Positions 19,447-32,543 of a stretch of 64,000 nt of DNA are shown piece by piece. This DNA comes from Antedon mediterranea. Its lineage: Eukaryota > Echinodermata > Crinoidea > Comatulida > Antedonidae. A program made the position numbers and the translations under genes. The number at the start of each line of letters is the position of its first letter. Within the stretch, counting starts at the first letter, position 1. The notes under the pieces are model-generated. The model worked only from the letters and a program-made list of their open reading frames with translations. It made no database searches and had not been told where the DNA came from. The stretch is from assembly GCF_964355755.1 (NCBI RefSeq), contig NC_092672.1:27090501-27154500 (forward strand). The letters run 5' to 3'.

Positions 19447-21646
19447 GGGTGTCACGAAACCTCAGACCACGAAAGCTCAGACCCCCTAAGACCTAAGATC
19501 ACGAAAGCTAAGACCCAACACCTAAGATTACAAATACTAAGATATACTACAGCTTAAAAACAATACTTGTTTATCCATACATAATTTTAAACACAGTAGG
19601 TTTCATTTATTACCATAAATATAATTTAATACTACCGCAAAACATAGATAAACTCACACTATTTTCGCCCGTTGAGTAAATGTATATTTTTTCTTTACAA
19701 CAAACAAACTTGACGGGTTGTTTGTTGGTATATATTTACTCCATTGTGTTGCTTCAGAGGATGTTTTTCTCACGCACCTGCCTTTCTTGTATTTTGACTC
19801 CAAATTTGTTGACTAACTTTATCCTGAACACCAAACTTTAAAAAGGTGTCACGAAAGCTCAGACCACGAAAGCTCAGACCCCCTAAGACCTAAGATCACG
19901 AAAGCTAAGACCCAACACCTAAGATTACAAATATTTATCTTTCGCACCTGCCTTGTATTTTAACTCCCAACATTTATTCTGAATACCACACCTTAGAATT
20001 GGCACTTTCATGAAAAAGAATCACATAAAAAGTAACAAATACATTTTTAAATTGATGATTTTACAGACGTTTTTCTCGCACACAAAATGACTAGCCTACA
20101 GTACAGTAGGCCTACCTACCCCATGGGCCATGTTCAATGTTTTTGTTTCTATGGAACGTCAAAAGAGCAAAAATTATATAGAGGGCTGAAAACTCTGTGG
20201 AATCCATCTACAGTGTGGATGGAACAATGTAAAATTAAAATTGTAATGATAATAGTATAATCATGCAAGTACGAAGAAATAAATACTGGCAAATAAATTT
20301 TAATTTAAAAATCATTATAAGTTTTTTTGTTTCGTTTTCTTTCTGTTTTTATACTTGTACTATTATTGTTGCTCTTTTGGCGCTCCATAGAAACAAAAAC
20401 ATTGAGCATGGGGAGCTCGAGGAGTTACATTGTCATTACAGTATACAGTACAAAGAAACACATCTGTAAAATCATCAATTTAAAGGATTTATTTATTTGT
20501 TATTATGTGTTTCTCCTTCTGAAAGTACTTATAAGTCCTAATTTTAAAGTGTGGTGTTCAGGATAAAGTTAGTCAACAAATTTGGAGTCAAAATACAAGA
20601 AAGGCAGGTGCGTAAGAAAAACATCCTCTGAAGCAACACAATGGAGTAAATATATACCAACAAACAACCCGTCAAGTTTGTTTGTTGTAAAGAAAAAATA
20701 TACATTTACTCAACGGGCGAAAATAATGTGAGTTTATCTATGTTTTGCGGTAGTATTAAATTATATTTATGGTAATAAATGAAACCTACTGTGTTTAAAA
20801 TTATGTATAGATAAACAAGTATTGTTTTTAAGATGTAGTATATCTTAGTATTTGTAATCTTAGGTGTTGGGTCTTAGCTTTCGTGATCTTAGGTCTTAGG
20901 GGGTCTGAGCTTTCGTGGTCTGAGGTTTCGTGACACCCCACTTTAAAATTAGGACTTATAAGTACTTTCAGAAGGAGAAACACATAATAACAAATAAATA
21001 AATCCTTTAAATTGATGATTTTACAGATGTGTTTCTTTGTACTGTATACTGTAATGATAATGTAACTCCTCGAGCTCCCCATGCTCAATGTTTTTGTTTC
21101 TATGGAGCGCCAAAAGAGCAACAATAATAGTACAAGTATAAAAACAGAAAGAAAACGAAACAAAAAAACTTATCATGATTTTTAAATTAAAATTTATTTG
21201 CCAGTATTTATTTCTTCGTACTTGCATGATTATACTATTATCATTACAATTTTAATTTTACATTGTTCCATCCACACTGTAGATGGATTCCACAGAGTTT
21301 TCAGCCCTCTATATAATTTTTGCTCTTTTGACGTTCCATAGAAACAAAAACATTGAACATGGCCCATGGGGTAGGTAGGCCTACTGTACTGTAGGCTAGT
21401 CATTTTGTGTGCGAGAAAAACGTCTGTAAAATCATCAATTTAAAAATGTATTTGTTACTTTTTATGTGATTCTTTTTCATGAAAGTGCCAATTCTAAGGT
21501 GTGGTATTCAGAATAAATGTTGGGAGTTAAAATACAAGGCAGGTGCGAAAGATAAATATTTGTAATCTTAGGTGTTGGGTCTTAGCTTTCGTGATCTTAG
21601 GTCTTAGGGGGTCTGAGCTTTCGTGGTCTGAGCTTTCGTGACACCC
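19447..21646 (-). mobile_element. TIR element with self-insertion (outer copy)
   Basis: The ends are GGGTGTCACGAAA at 19447 and its complement ending at 21646. They are flanked by TGTGTTAGGT (19437-19446) and TGTGTTGGGT (21647-21656), a 10-base duplication with one mismatch. Its two halves (19447-19843 and 20939-21646) are the reverse complements of the two halves of the inner copy. Without the inner copy and one target duplicate it is 1095 bases. No coding capacity is visible. The long duplication and long ends suggest a Mutator-like family, which is inference. Confidence 0.8.
19844..20938 (+). mobile_element. TIR element with self-insertion (inner copy)
   Basis: This is a complete 1095-base copy in plus orientation, inserted inside the outer minus copy. 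The target duplication is ACTTTAAAA (19835-19843 and 20940-20948), or 10 bases with one mismatch. About 90 bases at each end carry several copies of cacgaaagctcagac-type motifs, likely transposase-binding repeats. The left part (about 19985-20545) is itself a loose inverted repeat (aaattgatgattttacaga and its complement). Confidence 0.8.
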
Positions 21647-22358
21647 TGTGTTGGGTCCACAATTGTTTACAATTTATGTATATCCTATTCGTGATATCTT
21701 TAAGAAATATAATCTTAGCTATCATGTTTACGCTGATGACACTCAGATATATATATCGTTTAAACCTACCATGACACATAGTGAATTATCAATTGATTTG
21801 CTTGGAAAATGTATCTCTGAAATTCGTGTCTGGATGGCCAAAAACTTTTTAAACTTAATGATGATAAGACTGAGTACATTATATTTGGTTCGCAACAACA
21901 ATTAGAGAAAATTCCATCTAGGAGGGTTTCCATTGGTACACAAGTTAGAAATCTTGGTGTAATTCTGGATTCTAATATGACAATGACGGCTCATATTTCT
22001 AAAATTACGTCTGCATCGTCATATCATTTAAGAAATATTCGAGGCATCAGAAAATACTTAAATCGTGCAGCTGCTGAGCAACTTGTACATGCATTTGTTA
22101 GTTCGCGTCTCGATATGTGGTCCTTGTTATTTGGTCTCCCACAAGATATGCACACATATCAAATACCTTGGGAACTTTGCATTGGCTTCCTGTTAGGTAC
22201 CGCATTGTTTTTAAAATGTTACTCTATGTTTTTACGTCTATTACTGGCATGGCTCCTGAATATATTTCTGACATGCTTAGGCTGTATGTTCCCAGACGGA
22301 ATCTGCGTTCTAGTGATACGCTGCTTCTACATCAACCCAAGTCTCACCACTCATGGGG

Positions 22359-25038
22359 CAGTCGGAAAGTCGCGTTGGTAACGCATCACTGATTTCATTC
22401 ATTGTGAGGGCGCGCTTCGTGGAAAATGTTGGAATTTTTGCTATTTTAGTACACTTTGAAAATTGTATAATTTTGATATTAGATGAAATCAATAAACGTA
22501 TTTCAATAGTTGAACTGCAAGCGTAAATAATGATAAAAACTGTGATCTAAATTCCACAGTTTTTTTGTTTCAAGAAATATCATTATTTTGTGTATAAACT
22601 TTTTTATTTATATTTTTTTTTAAATGATGGTAAAAAATCATTAAATTTCATATTTTCTAGATAAGGTTTCAAAGCGAATTTAAAATCCTTTCAAGATAAA
22701 CTATTAAGCTATCTATTAAAATAAAAATCTAATTTTAAGCTTTCTTGGGATGCAACTCCCACTAATCAAACCAAACCTACTACATTTCTGTTCAGTTACG
22801 ATCGAAAAACCGCCATTTTGAAACTTTGTTTACGTTTTACGAAGCTGGTACGAATCGACCCGGACCGAATCGTGTCCCTGTTTAATCCAGTTGTTCATGC
22901 AGGCGTACTGCGTCACAGGCCTAAGGTTTCAATCTGCTGCCCGATTATTGTTCTATTTGGTTTCTGAGCTAGGAAAGGCCTACTTAGACTAGCTACTATA
23001 ATTACTTACTTAACTTCTAGCCTAGCTAGGCCTAAAAATAGTATTTTCTAGGCCTAGTTAGGCTAGGTAATTCTGATTAGTTTGTGTTATAGTAGTAGGG
23101 CCTATAGTAGCTGGAGTAGAAGTAGACATAATCTGGGTATTCCATAATCTAGGCTGGTAGGTCTATCCCAGCTCATATACCAAGCAAGAAGAAGCCTGAA
23201 GAAGAACCTAGGCCCAGAAAAAATTACAAAAACTGTTAAAAAACAATAAATTGAAAAACAAAGTGCCAAAAGATAACCCATTTTTAATTTATATATAAAT
23301 ATGGTGGGGAATGTTATTTATAAAATCAGGCATCTTTTGTTTGAGAGACTCAACCATGTATTTTTATATGGTCATGTTTTAAAAAAAGATAATTATTAGC
23401 CCATCATTTACTTGAGTATTGTTAATTGGTTGGTACTTATAAGTATATCAATATCTGGCAGTAAATGTCACACTTGTATACAGAAATATTCTATTACTTT
23501 ATTAGATACAAATTACATTTCACACAAGCAATACATTTTTTCTTTTTATGTATACATATACAGAATGTGAAAAAATACAACCTTTCAAACAATTACTGAT
23601 ACAAATAGTAAATACTACTGTATATAAAAACTTCTAATAGCACCTTGTTCATCAGACATAACAAACTAGCTAGGCCTAATACTGTAAATATAAAATATGC
23701 CACCATATGTACTTTTTGAGATATCATTTTTACTTGACGTCTTACTGTTGTACTGATTTTATGATTGTTTTATGTTTATATTGTATGCATCTGTGAGACT
23801 CTGGTTAATAAAGTAAATCAATCAATCAATTGCAACTTAATTTATATCTTTATAAAAATTTACTGATCTGAAACACTTCTACAACTTAAATGAATATAAA
23901 TTTATATGTTATATTAGCGAATAAAATGAAAAACTATCAGCAATGATATTGAAATCGAGAAAACCACTTTACAGCTTCCACCGTCCAACCTCATATTGAA
24001 GAACGAGATAGAAAATCTTGATACCAACAAAAAACCTGAAATGAAAATGAATAGCTGAAATGTAAAGAACTATTTAAATAATTGTCACTATGACGAAAAC
24101 ATTTTCTTAAATACTGTATAATTATATAATTATTCCACAACCTGAAAACATATTCAGATAAAATATGACTGTACTGTAGGCCTACCATAAAAAAGCACTA
24201 AACACAAAACTTATTGTATAATTATTAATACAGTAAATAAATTGTACCCATCAGTTGCCAATAATGAGGATATTTAACTATATGTCAGGCTGCGATTGGC
24301 TTAATTATCTTTTTAAAACCTTCCCAACGCATCTTCAATATAGAGTAGGATTAACGAATCTTTAATAATACTAAATTGTAACTAAAGTATTTTAATTATC
24401 AACATGTTACTAAGGCTAAGCCTAGGCCGATATTACGACAACGATCCACCAGGTCGTGCACACACCCACACCTGCAACAACCACAATCAACACACCATGC
24501 ACCACACACGACGGAACTAGTGCCGCGAGACGTAACAATTATGTGAAATGAGGACCTTTTTTAAAATGTTCGCTGTAGGAAGCTTAAATAGGGTTTCAAG
24601 CCAATTTTAACGTAAAACAGACTATTGATACTTACTCTATCCATATACGCCGATTTTTTGGTAATTCACTGTATGGGATGCAAATCCCACTAATGGAAAA
24701 TTTGTAAACAAACACAAGTTAGAAAACTTCAGCTTTGACGGCTGCACACGAACTTTGGAAAGAAACTGTCACTGACAACAAATCCAACAGATTATTCCGA
24801 AAATTAGGTGACCTGCGACATCTTAAACATATAAGGAACTGATCTTACCATATATGGTTAATTTTTCGCCTATTAATGTTTATTAAACAGCTATAAAATG
24901 ACGTATACTTTATGCTAATGTTTTCGCGCGAAACGTTGATGCCTCTGTGCCGAGAGAGGGCTTCTAAAATTAATGACGTCATGCGAAGTCGAAAATTTCG
25001 CGATAACGGTCATATTTCCCAACGCGGCTCTCCGACTG
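22359..25038. mobile_element. 2.7 kb TIR element inserted in the LINE
   Basis: The left end is CAGTCGGAAAGTCGCGTTGG and the right end is CCAACGCGGCTCTCCGACTG, 20-base TIRs with two mismatches. The flanking GGG is a 3-base duplication, and removing the element restores the LINE frame. The interior has TAGGCCTA-rich DNA and an ATCA-repeat tail near 23815-23835, which suggests another retroelement end. I find no transposase. Confidence 0.7.
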
Positions 25039-25351
25039 GGGAGATAGAGCTTTCACCGTTACTGCTCCTCGTCTATGGAATGCTCTACCGAGCTATATCA
25101 GATTTTGCAAAACTGTTGATACTTTTAAAAAATTATTAAAAACACATTTATTCATTAAGGCATATAGAAATCATGAGGTTTCTTAAAGTTCTAGAATTTT
25201 ATAGTATACTTTTTCCTGACCAGCATTATCTTTGGGGTGCCTCTGTCTTGGTTGTTGTCTCTCTTTTTTTTTTTTTTTAATGCGCCTTGAGCACTCTTGA
25301 GTGGTATGTGCGCTATAAAAATCCTGTTATTATTATTATTATTACATCACC

Positions 25352-25925
25352 GTGTCTATTTATTCGTTCCTGTAAACGACATGTATAATTGTCCTATGGT
25401 ACGTATTTGAAAACGCCAGTTATTTAACGCTGAAATTACTATGTATTCGAGAACCATCCGGTGGGCACGACCTAGATGGTACCATCTAGTCATAATAATG
25501 TAATAAAGGACCAAATTGTGCTTAAATAAATTTGGGTTAGGTGGTACGCTCGCATCGCTTCAACATTATGATGCATGCACTCGAGCTGTTCACCCGGTTT
25601 TCAGCTATTAAAAACAATTGTCGTAGAAGGAGATAGGTATATGGGAAGCATCGTTGTATTATTATGTGCGGGTATTTTTCAAGCCTAGATAGACATTCAT
25701 TAGACAGTCTATACCACGATCGGAAAACACCCCTATTTGGGGCAAATTGTTGAACCTAAATTCGTTTTAATTGTCAAATTATTTTAACTCAATTTAATTT
25801 ACATCCAATTTTAGTTACATCAGGTAGTCAGCCGAACACTTTATATACCCTCTGGTAAACATTCTAGAAGTAACGCGCAATTTTACAGAATTTTGCCTTT
25901 TCGTAAATTTATATATTGATACATT
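25352..25925. repeat. Two family D pieces in opposite orientation
   Basis: 25352-25490 matches 29822-29990 in plus orientation. 25548-25925 matches 9520-9890 and is therefore minus. The right piece ends in the same ttcgtaaatttatata sequence as other copies. Confidence 0.5.
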
Positions 25926-26613
25926 ATTTAATACAATGTTGTAATTGGTCCATTTTCAACTTTGACCATTTATATCTTGAAAACGCTTCATATCCTGATC
26001 GGAAAATTCGGGTCTAGTTGGATGGCAATTTGTCTCCCGTCGGGTGGTGATAACAACCGCCACGGACCAACCCCTCCCCCCCACCCCCCACCTACCACTG
26101 GATCTCTATAGTTTAAATAAACTTCGTAGAATATCTTCAATCTTAGATTTAGACCTTTGCGTGAGAAGTTTGATATGCATGATGTAAAATAAATTGGGTA
26201 TTATATGGGTATTTCCCAAGGATGCTGTCTTCTGCATGTTTATATTATACTTTCATAGTATATCTTGGAATAGTTGATTGTTATTTTTGCTTAAAAGGCT
26301 AAGCCTATTATCAGTCTGTTCAATTAATTGTTATTGCTTATCACATGGTAAATTAACAAGCAAGGTTCATAGATTGCAAACAAATAGATTACACCGAGTG
26401 CAAACATGTGTATTTATTACAGAAATCCTGCGTGAGAAATTTGATATGGGTGAATTAAGATACATTATTCGTACATAACCATACTCCAAAATAATTATAA
26501 TTGCAGCAATCAATTCAGATGCACTTTTTATGTGTAGCCAACATATTGTCTGAAGTCAATATTTTGACAGTTTAAGTCATTAACACGAATCATCTCGAAT
26601 TAAACTATATTAA
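25926..26613. other. No gene seen
   Basis: Includes a C-rich stretch at about 26060-26095. A segment with gcgtgagaagtttgatatgca (26159) has relatives at 43400-43500 and 44975-45092, so part of this is dispersed repeat. Confidence 0.4.
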
Positions 26614-26810
26614 CAGGGGCGGTCGCAGCACTATTTTAAGAGGGTTGCCCAAAGAGTCCAGGGCTGTAGACACTGAGTATTTGAGCCACAGGAACTCCAT
26701 CGTGGGGCCTGTGGTGAAGCAAATTGTTAAATGACACCTCTAGATGGCCGTAAATGATACTCTCGCATGTAAAATTCATGGCATTTCTAGTTTGCCGGAA
26801 TTGTCACTCT
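26614..26810 (+). repeat. CAGGGGCGG-ended repeat, copy 3 (fragment)
   Basis: Starts with CAGGGGCGGTCGCAG and follows copy 1 for about 190 bases, with an extra segment (cacaggaactcc). It is then cut by the poly-T start of the L1-like element. Confidence 0.6.
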
Positions 26811-28100
26811 TTTTTTTTTTTTTTTTTTTTTTCTTTTTGAACACTTTCATATTTAAATTTAAAAAATAGCTTAAAATAATAACACTTTCTTATTAATAGT
26901 AATACACAATATACATTTCTCTTAAGAAAAAAATATAAATAATTTCATAATGTAATAAATATAAATCTATTTTTTCTTTTCTCTTAAAAACAAAGTCTAT
27001 AAATAATTTGTTGTCCATTTTTTCTTTTTTAGCATATTTCCACTAAAAAATAATTTAATTAAACATAAAACTTTCTTATTCAAATAAATAGTTATAACTT
27101 ACTAAATAAACAGATGATAAAAGTTCTATAAATTCAAGATTAAAAAAAAAACATTATATGAAAACAGTGCTTTTATTGAACACTATCATATTTCAATTTA
27201 AAAAATAGCTTAAAATAATAACACCTTTTAAATAATAATAATATATAATATACATTTCTCTTAAGAACAAACTATAAATAATTTCATGATGTAATAAATA
27301 TAAATCTACTTTTTCTTTTTTCTTAAAAACAAAGTCTATAAATAATTTGTTGTCAATTTTTTCTTTTATAACATATTTCAACTAAATAATTTAATTAAAC
27401 ATAAAACTTTCTTATTCAAATAAATAGTTTAACTTACTAAATAAACAGATCATAAAAGTCTATAAATAATTCAGGATTAAAAAACATAATATAACAAACA
27501 GTACTAAGTCCTTTTTTTTTTTAATGCAAAGTTACCAGTCAATAAGTTCATGTTTTTCCAAGAAAGGACTCCATTTGTTTAAGTAAGTATGATGCTCCCC
27601 TTTAGTTTTCAAAATAAATTCTTCTTGTTTAACGTGTAACTTAATCTCATTCACGAATCGAGCAATATTAGGCTTAATTTTTCTCATTTTACAGCTATAT
27701 ATGTAGTGTCGACAAATTAGTAAAATAGTATTTAGGGCTTTAAATGTTTTTTTTGTAACTCCAAAAAGGCATAATTCGGGGTTGATAATTACATTTATAT
27801 TAAAATATGATTTCAACCATTGTTTAATCTTTCTCCAAAATATTTTAATTTCACAGCATTGTGCAAAAATATGTATTAAGGTTTCTGTTTCTGCTTTACA
27901 TAAAGCACATAAAGGTGAGTCAATTTTCCCAATTTTATACAAAAAGGAGTTATTACCTAAAATGCTATGCACAATTTTATATTGAAACCAGATTAGTGGT
28001 GTGGACATAGTAAGTGAGAAAAACATGGTATTAATAATTTCCCACTCTTTATCAACATATAAAGTATCCAATGCCTTCTCCCAGGCCTTCACCCAACCCA
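26811..28100 (-). pseudogene. L1/Tx1-like LINE 3' end
   Basis: The minus strand encodes an intact 3' frame (28092-27532). It contains PLIWFQYKIVHSIL and a zinc-knuckle-like CALCKAETETLIHIFAQC, as seen after the reverse transcriptase of L1/Tx1-type LINEs. About 700 bases of AT-rich 3' UTR follow, ending in a poly-A tail (poly-T at about 26811-26834). The UTR carries a direct duplication of about 334 bases (26837-27170 and 27171-27505). The copy is 5'-truncated near 28100. I did not find a clear target duplication. Confidence 0.7.
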
Positions 28101-28117
28101 GCAGACTTGTTCTTGGC

Positions 28118-28320
28118 TATATAATATAACAGATATTGCCTTTTATATCGGTTAAATATAAGATTTGACATCCCCTCGGGAATGATATTAAGTTCTCGGG
28201 GAATATATATTTCCCTCAGCTGGCGCTTCGGGAAATGTATATTCCCTCGAACTTAATATCATTCCCTCGGGGATGTCAAATCTTATATTTAACCTCTAAG
28301 CGATCAATATCTGTATAATA
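28118..28320. mobile_element. Foldback (hairpin) MITE-like element
   Basis: 28151-28213 (gttaaatataagatttgaca onwards) is almost the exact reverse complement of 28230-28293, around a loop near 28214-28229. Outer parts (acagatattg and its complement) extend the match. It is short and noncoding. Confidence 0.7.
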
Positions 28321-28811
28321 TTGTATGTTGCAAATTTTGTATATTTTTATTAGTCTGAAGGTACATGCATGTAAAAGTTACCCAAAATCTGGCCTTTGGC
28401 CACTAGTGGTAACTAGTTGCATGGTGGTTTTTGGTTTGTCCCTTTTTAATGTTTTATATGAAATAAAGAAATAATAATAATAATAATAACAATCTCTGAC
28501 AAATGTATATCACATGAAATTACTTGATGTGACATTCTCATAATACTCTGACTTGGACGCATCAAGTTAACAATGTGACCTCAAAATATAACAAAATGAA
28601 GGGTTTATGCAGTATGCAGTAATAATACTGAAAAGCAATTGTAATACAAATTCAATTTTACCTGTAAATAATTTTGCATTTTTATTTTTATAAAATCCTT
28701 TAAATAATACATTTTAATGTATTGTATATTTAATACTAATTTATTCATTGAAACAGAATTCAATAATAATATTTTTTTTGTATATAAACATATTTTTTTC
28801 ATATTTTAATG
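28321..28811. other. LINE-tail-like and AT-rich DNA
   Basis: An AATAAAG plus (AAT)n tail at 28462-28488 looks like the 3' end of a retroelement. I see no supported gene. Confidence 0.35.
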
Positions 28812-29993
28812 TTATCTATATATAAATTTACGTAAGGGCAAAAATCGGTAAATCGTGCGTTATTTCTAGAATGTTTACGCGATGGTATATAAAGTTGGTT
28901 CGTACTTTCGGTACTAATTTTAACCACCTGATGTAACCCTGTTTACTAATTAAATTGAGTTCGATAATTAGTTATTGACGATTAAAACGAATTTAGGTTC
29001 AAAGATTTGCCCCAAATAGGGGTGTTTTCCGATCGTGGTATACACTGTCTAATGGATGTCAATTTGAAAAATACCCGCACACAATAATACGAGGACGCTT
29101 CGCATTTTCCTATCTCCTCCTACGATAATTGTTTTTAATAGCTGAAAACCGGTTGAACAGTTCGAGTACAGCATCATGATGTTGAAGACAGGCCGATTTT
29201 CTTTAAAAAATGCTATTTTGATACATGTAATATACGTTTTTACAAATGTATTGATTTGTGATGAATGGAACATTCCAAATTATTTGGTTTAACCATAGAG
29301 GTATAGATTTAGATTTATGGGCCCCCTTGGAGAATAAACATAAATAGTATTGCAATGCTGTACAATACTGTTAAGGTATTGTTAGATTATAAACATATAA
29401 TATACAAATAAATAAACGTTATTACTGACAGTTGCTTCTCAACGTTTGTATTAATTAATAATTTAAAAATATAAAAACGTACGTAGTGGTACGTGTATCG
29501 TTACATGTACTTTACTTTTTCAATAGACTATGACAGTGAGAGTTTTAACAAAGTATTAAATCGTAAATGTTTTACTGTATTTAGTGGTATATTATTTATA
29601 GGCCTATAAAACATTTAAAACAATATTTCGTTACTGAGTGGATAAGAATATATTTTAAAATGTTTCCTCTTTGTACCTATCTTCTTCCCCCATCCCTCAA
29701 CCCTTAATGTTACATACAAAACACAAATTGGGTTTGTTTAAATGAGTCCAAATAAAAAAATTTGACTCATTTTGTTTCTCTCTCGGAAGTAATTCCCAGG
29801 GTGCTAATTTTAGCTGACTACATAAATCATCGTGTATATTTATTCGTTTCTGTAAACGACAATGTATTATAGTCCTGCAGTACGTACCTTTGAAATCTCC
29901 ATTTTTTTCTCGCTGGAAAATACTGTGTATTCGAGAACCATCTGTGGGCACGACCTAGATGGTACGCGAGCGAAGCGAGCGTGCCATCTAGTC
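28812..29993 (+). repeat. Repeat family D, complete copy
   Basis: Starts tatatataaatttacgtaagg and ends with gcgagcgaagcgagcgtgcc followed by atctag. The last part contains the perfect hairpin CGCGAGCG-type sequence. Noncoding as far as I can see, apart from a family-wide open frame of unknown meaning at 29049-29273 (minus). Confidence 0.6.
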
Positions 29994-32543
29994 TATATAT
30001 AAATTTACGTAAGGGCAAAATTCGGTAAATCACGCCTTACTTCTAGAATTTTCACTCGATGGTATGTAAAGTTGGTTCGTACTTTCGGTACTTATTTTAA
30101 CCGCCTGATGTAACCCTGTTTACTAATTAAATTGAGTTAGATAATTAGTTATTGACGATTAAAACGAATTTAGGTTCAAAGATTTGCCCCAAATAGGGGT
30201 GTTTTCCGATCGTGGTATACACTGTCTAATGGATGTCCATCTTGAAAAATACCCGCCAAAAAAATGCGAGGAGGCTTCGCATTTTTCTATCTCCTCCTAC
30301 GATAATTGTTTTTAATAGCTGAAAACCGGTTGAACAGCTAGAGTACACCATCATAATGTTGAAGACAGGCCGATTTTCTTTAAAAAATACTATTTTGATA
30401 GATTTAATATACGATTATACAAATGTATTGATTTGCGATGAATGGAACATCCCAATCTCTCAGTCTGCCAGAGTTGGTTTAACACAAGTACTGTAGGTAA
30501 ATTTATGAGCCCTTGGTTTAACACATACGGTAGGTAAATATATGGGCCCTTTGAGAATAAACTTGCAATACTTTGACAATACTGTAAATACCTATTAACT
30601 ATTTTTCATTTGAATCGAACATTTCTTACTGTGAATGTTCGTACTGTTAGATGTAATATAAAAATATATACAAATAAACTTTATTACTGAGACTGTGGAG
30701 GGCTCTACTGTTAGATATACAAATAAACTTTATACTGACAGTTCCTTCTCAACGTTTGTATTAATTAATAATTACCAAAAATATAAACGTCGTAGTGGTG
30801 TATCGTGACATGTACTTTAATATTTCAATCGATTATGACAGTGACAATTTTAACAAAGTATTAAATCGCAAATGTTTTAGGCCTACTGTATTTAGAGGTA
30901 TATTATTTATAGGCCTATAAAACATGAACAAAATATTTCGTTACTCAGTGGATAAAGAATATATTTAAAAATTGTTCCTCTTTGTACCTATCCGCTTTCC
31001 CATCCCTCAACCCTAATGTTACATAGCGAGGAGGCTTCGCATTTTCCTATCTCCTCCTACGATAATTGTTTTTAATAGCTGAAAACCGGTTGAACAGCTA
31101 GAGTACACCATCATAATGTTGAAGACAGGCCGATTTTCTTTAAAAAAATACTATTTTGATAGATTGCTAGAGTACACCATCATAATGTTGAAGACAGGCC
31201 GATTTTCTTTAAAAAATACTATTTTGATAGATTTAATATACGATTATACAAATGTATTGATTTGCGATGAATGGAACATCCAGTAGTTTGGTTTAACACA
31301 AGTACTGTAGGTAAATTTATGAGCCCTTGGTTTAACACATACGGTAGGTAAATATATGGGCCCTTTGAGAATAAACTTGCAATAGGTTCGGAAAATGTTA
31401 AAAACCAATTTCTATTATTTGAATCGGTAAACAGTTTCCATTTATTATACATTGATAATGAAACATGAAATATTCCTATTTATGTCCCTCGAGGTTCATT
31501 ACAATTTATATTTAGTAGTCCCACGGACTTCATCTTAGCCACTCCCCCGAGTGCTAAGGCCAAATTTATGATACCCTACTTTCTATGTAGTTACAGTTAG
31601 TTCTTGACGATAATAATAATACAACGAATTTAGGTTACACCCTTCGGCCGCAAAAACGTTTCTGTACAAATATGATACCGATTGGCTTTATTTCATTCAA
31701 CAGCGACCATAATCTCGGCAATTACAGGATAGATAAACTATTTTATTATTGATGTGCTTATAAATTAAGACTCATGTAAACAGCTTGATTACATCATTTT
31801 ACAGACAAACGAAACTTTTTTAAACCTACTGTTTCAATAACTGAGTATAATACTGTATACGTTTTCATAAGTAAGTGCATATACATTTTCGTGTTTTCAT
31901 TGACGAGATTGTAATAGTAACTTCAGTAACTATTACAGTACTTATTTATTATACGACACAAGACAATTGTATCTGACAGGTACGTACATTATTCTAAAAA
32001 ATAAGTCTAGATAGATCCCTTAGGCGTCATAAATCACAGGCCAACAAATCAGTACTCATGACAGAAATTCGACCCAGTTTGGTTCACACAAATGTTTACA
32101 GGAAGTTCAACACCACAACCGATGATTTGCCCTAAATATTTAGGTAGACTACAGTTTAATTTTTCACTGAATAGGAGCTTGAATTTCCGATTTCCATTTC
32201 GCAGAATGTCTAGGTCTATTTATTTAGTTTGGTTCTTATAATATATAAATACAATCAACTTTATTACTGCGGTTCCATCACCACCACCACGTGCTGCCGC
32301 CCAATTCCCGTACATACATTTCCATTTCTCCCTAATTTCTTTAATCCACATAAATTAATTGTCCTTTATGGAATCCAGTATTGGTTTTGTTGTCTCTATT
32401 TCTGAATACCCCAATTAGGGGGACACTTCCGTTTTTGTTTAGTGTCCCAAAAAAGTCCCCGTCCGTGGATTCTACTGTATTCGAGAACCATCTGTGAGCA
32501 CCCCTAGATGGTACGCGAGCGAAGCGAGCGTGCCATCTAGTTT
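29994..32543 (+). repeat. Repeat family D, second head-to-tail copy with internal duplications
   Basis: It begins directly at the end of the previous copy with the same sequence and ends with the same gcgagcgaagcgagcg motif at 32515-32531. A block with gacaggccgattttcttt occurs three times (30364, 31125 and about 31193), and aggaggcttcgcattt twice. The piece at 32400-32475 (ending ggattctactgta) resembles a Tigger/pogo-type MITE end. Confidence 0.5.

Larger units (their letters stand above)
19376..25340 (+). pseudogene. LINE reverse transcriptase and 3' end, split by two insertions
   Basis: The LINE is present in three pieces. Piece one (19376-19446) ends in NYSVPQGSVLG. Piece two (21647-22358) holds the catalytic YADDTQ box, then the LHWLPVRYRIVFKMLL region characteristic of CR1/L2-type elements. 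Piece three (25042-25190) has TAPRLWNALPSYI and the stop. The 3' UTR ends near 25340 in GCGCTATAAAAATCC and an ATT microsatellite tail. The two gaps are filled by TIR elements (19447-21646 and 22359-25038), each flanked by a target duplication. Frames rejoin across the second gap when it is removed. Piece two also has internal frameshifts. Confidence 0.75.
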
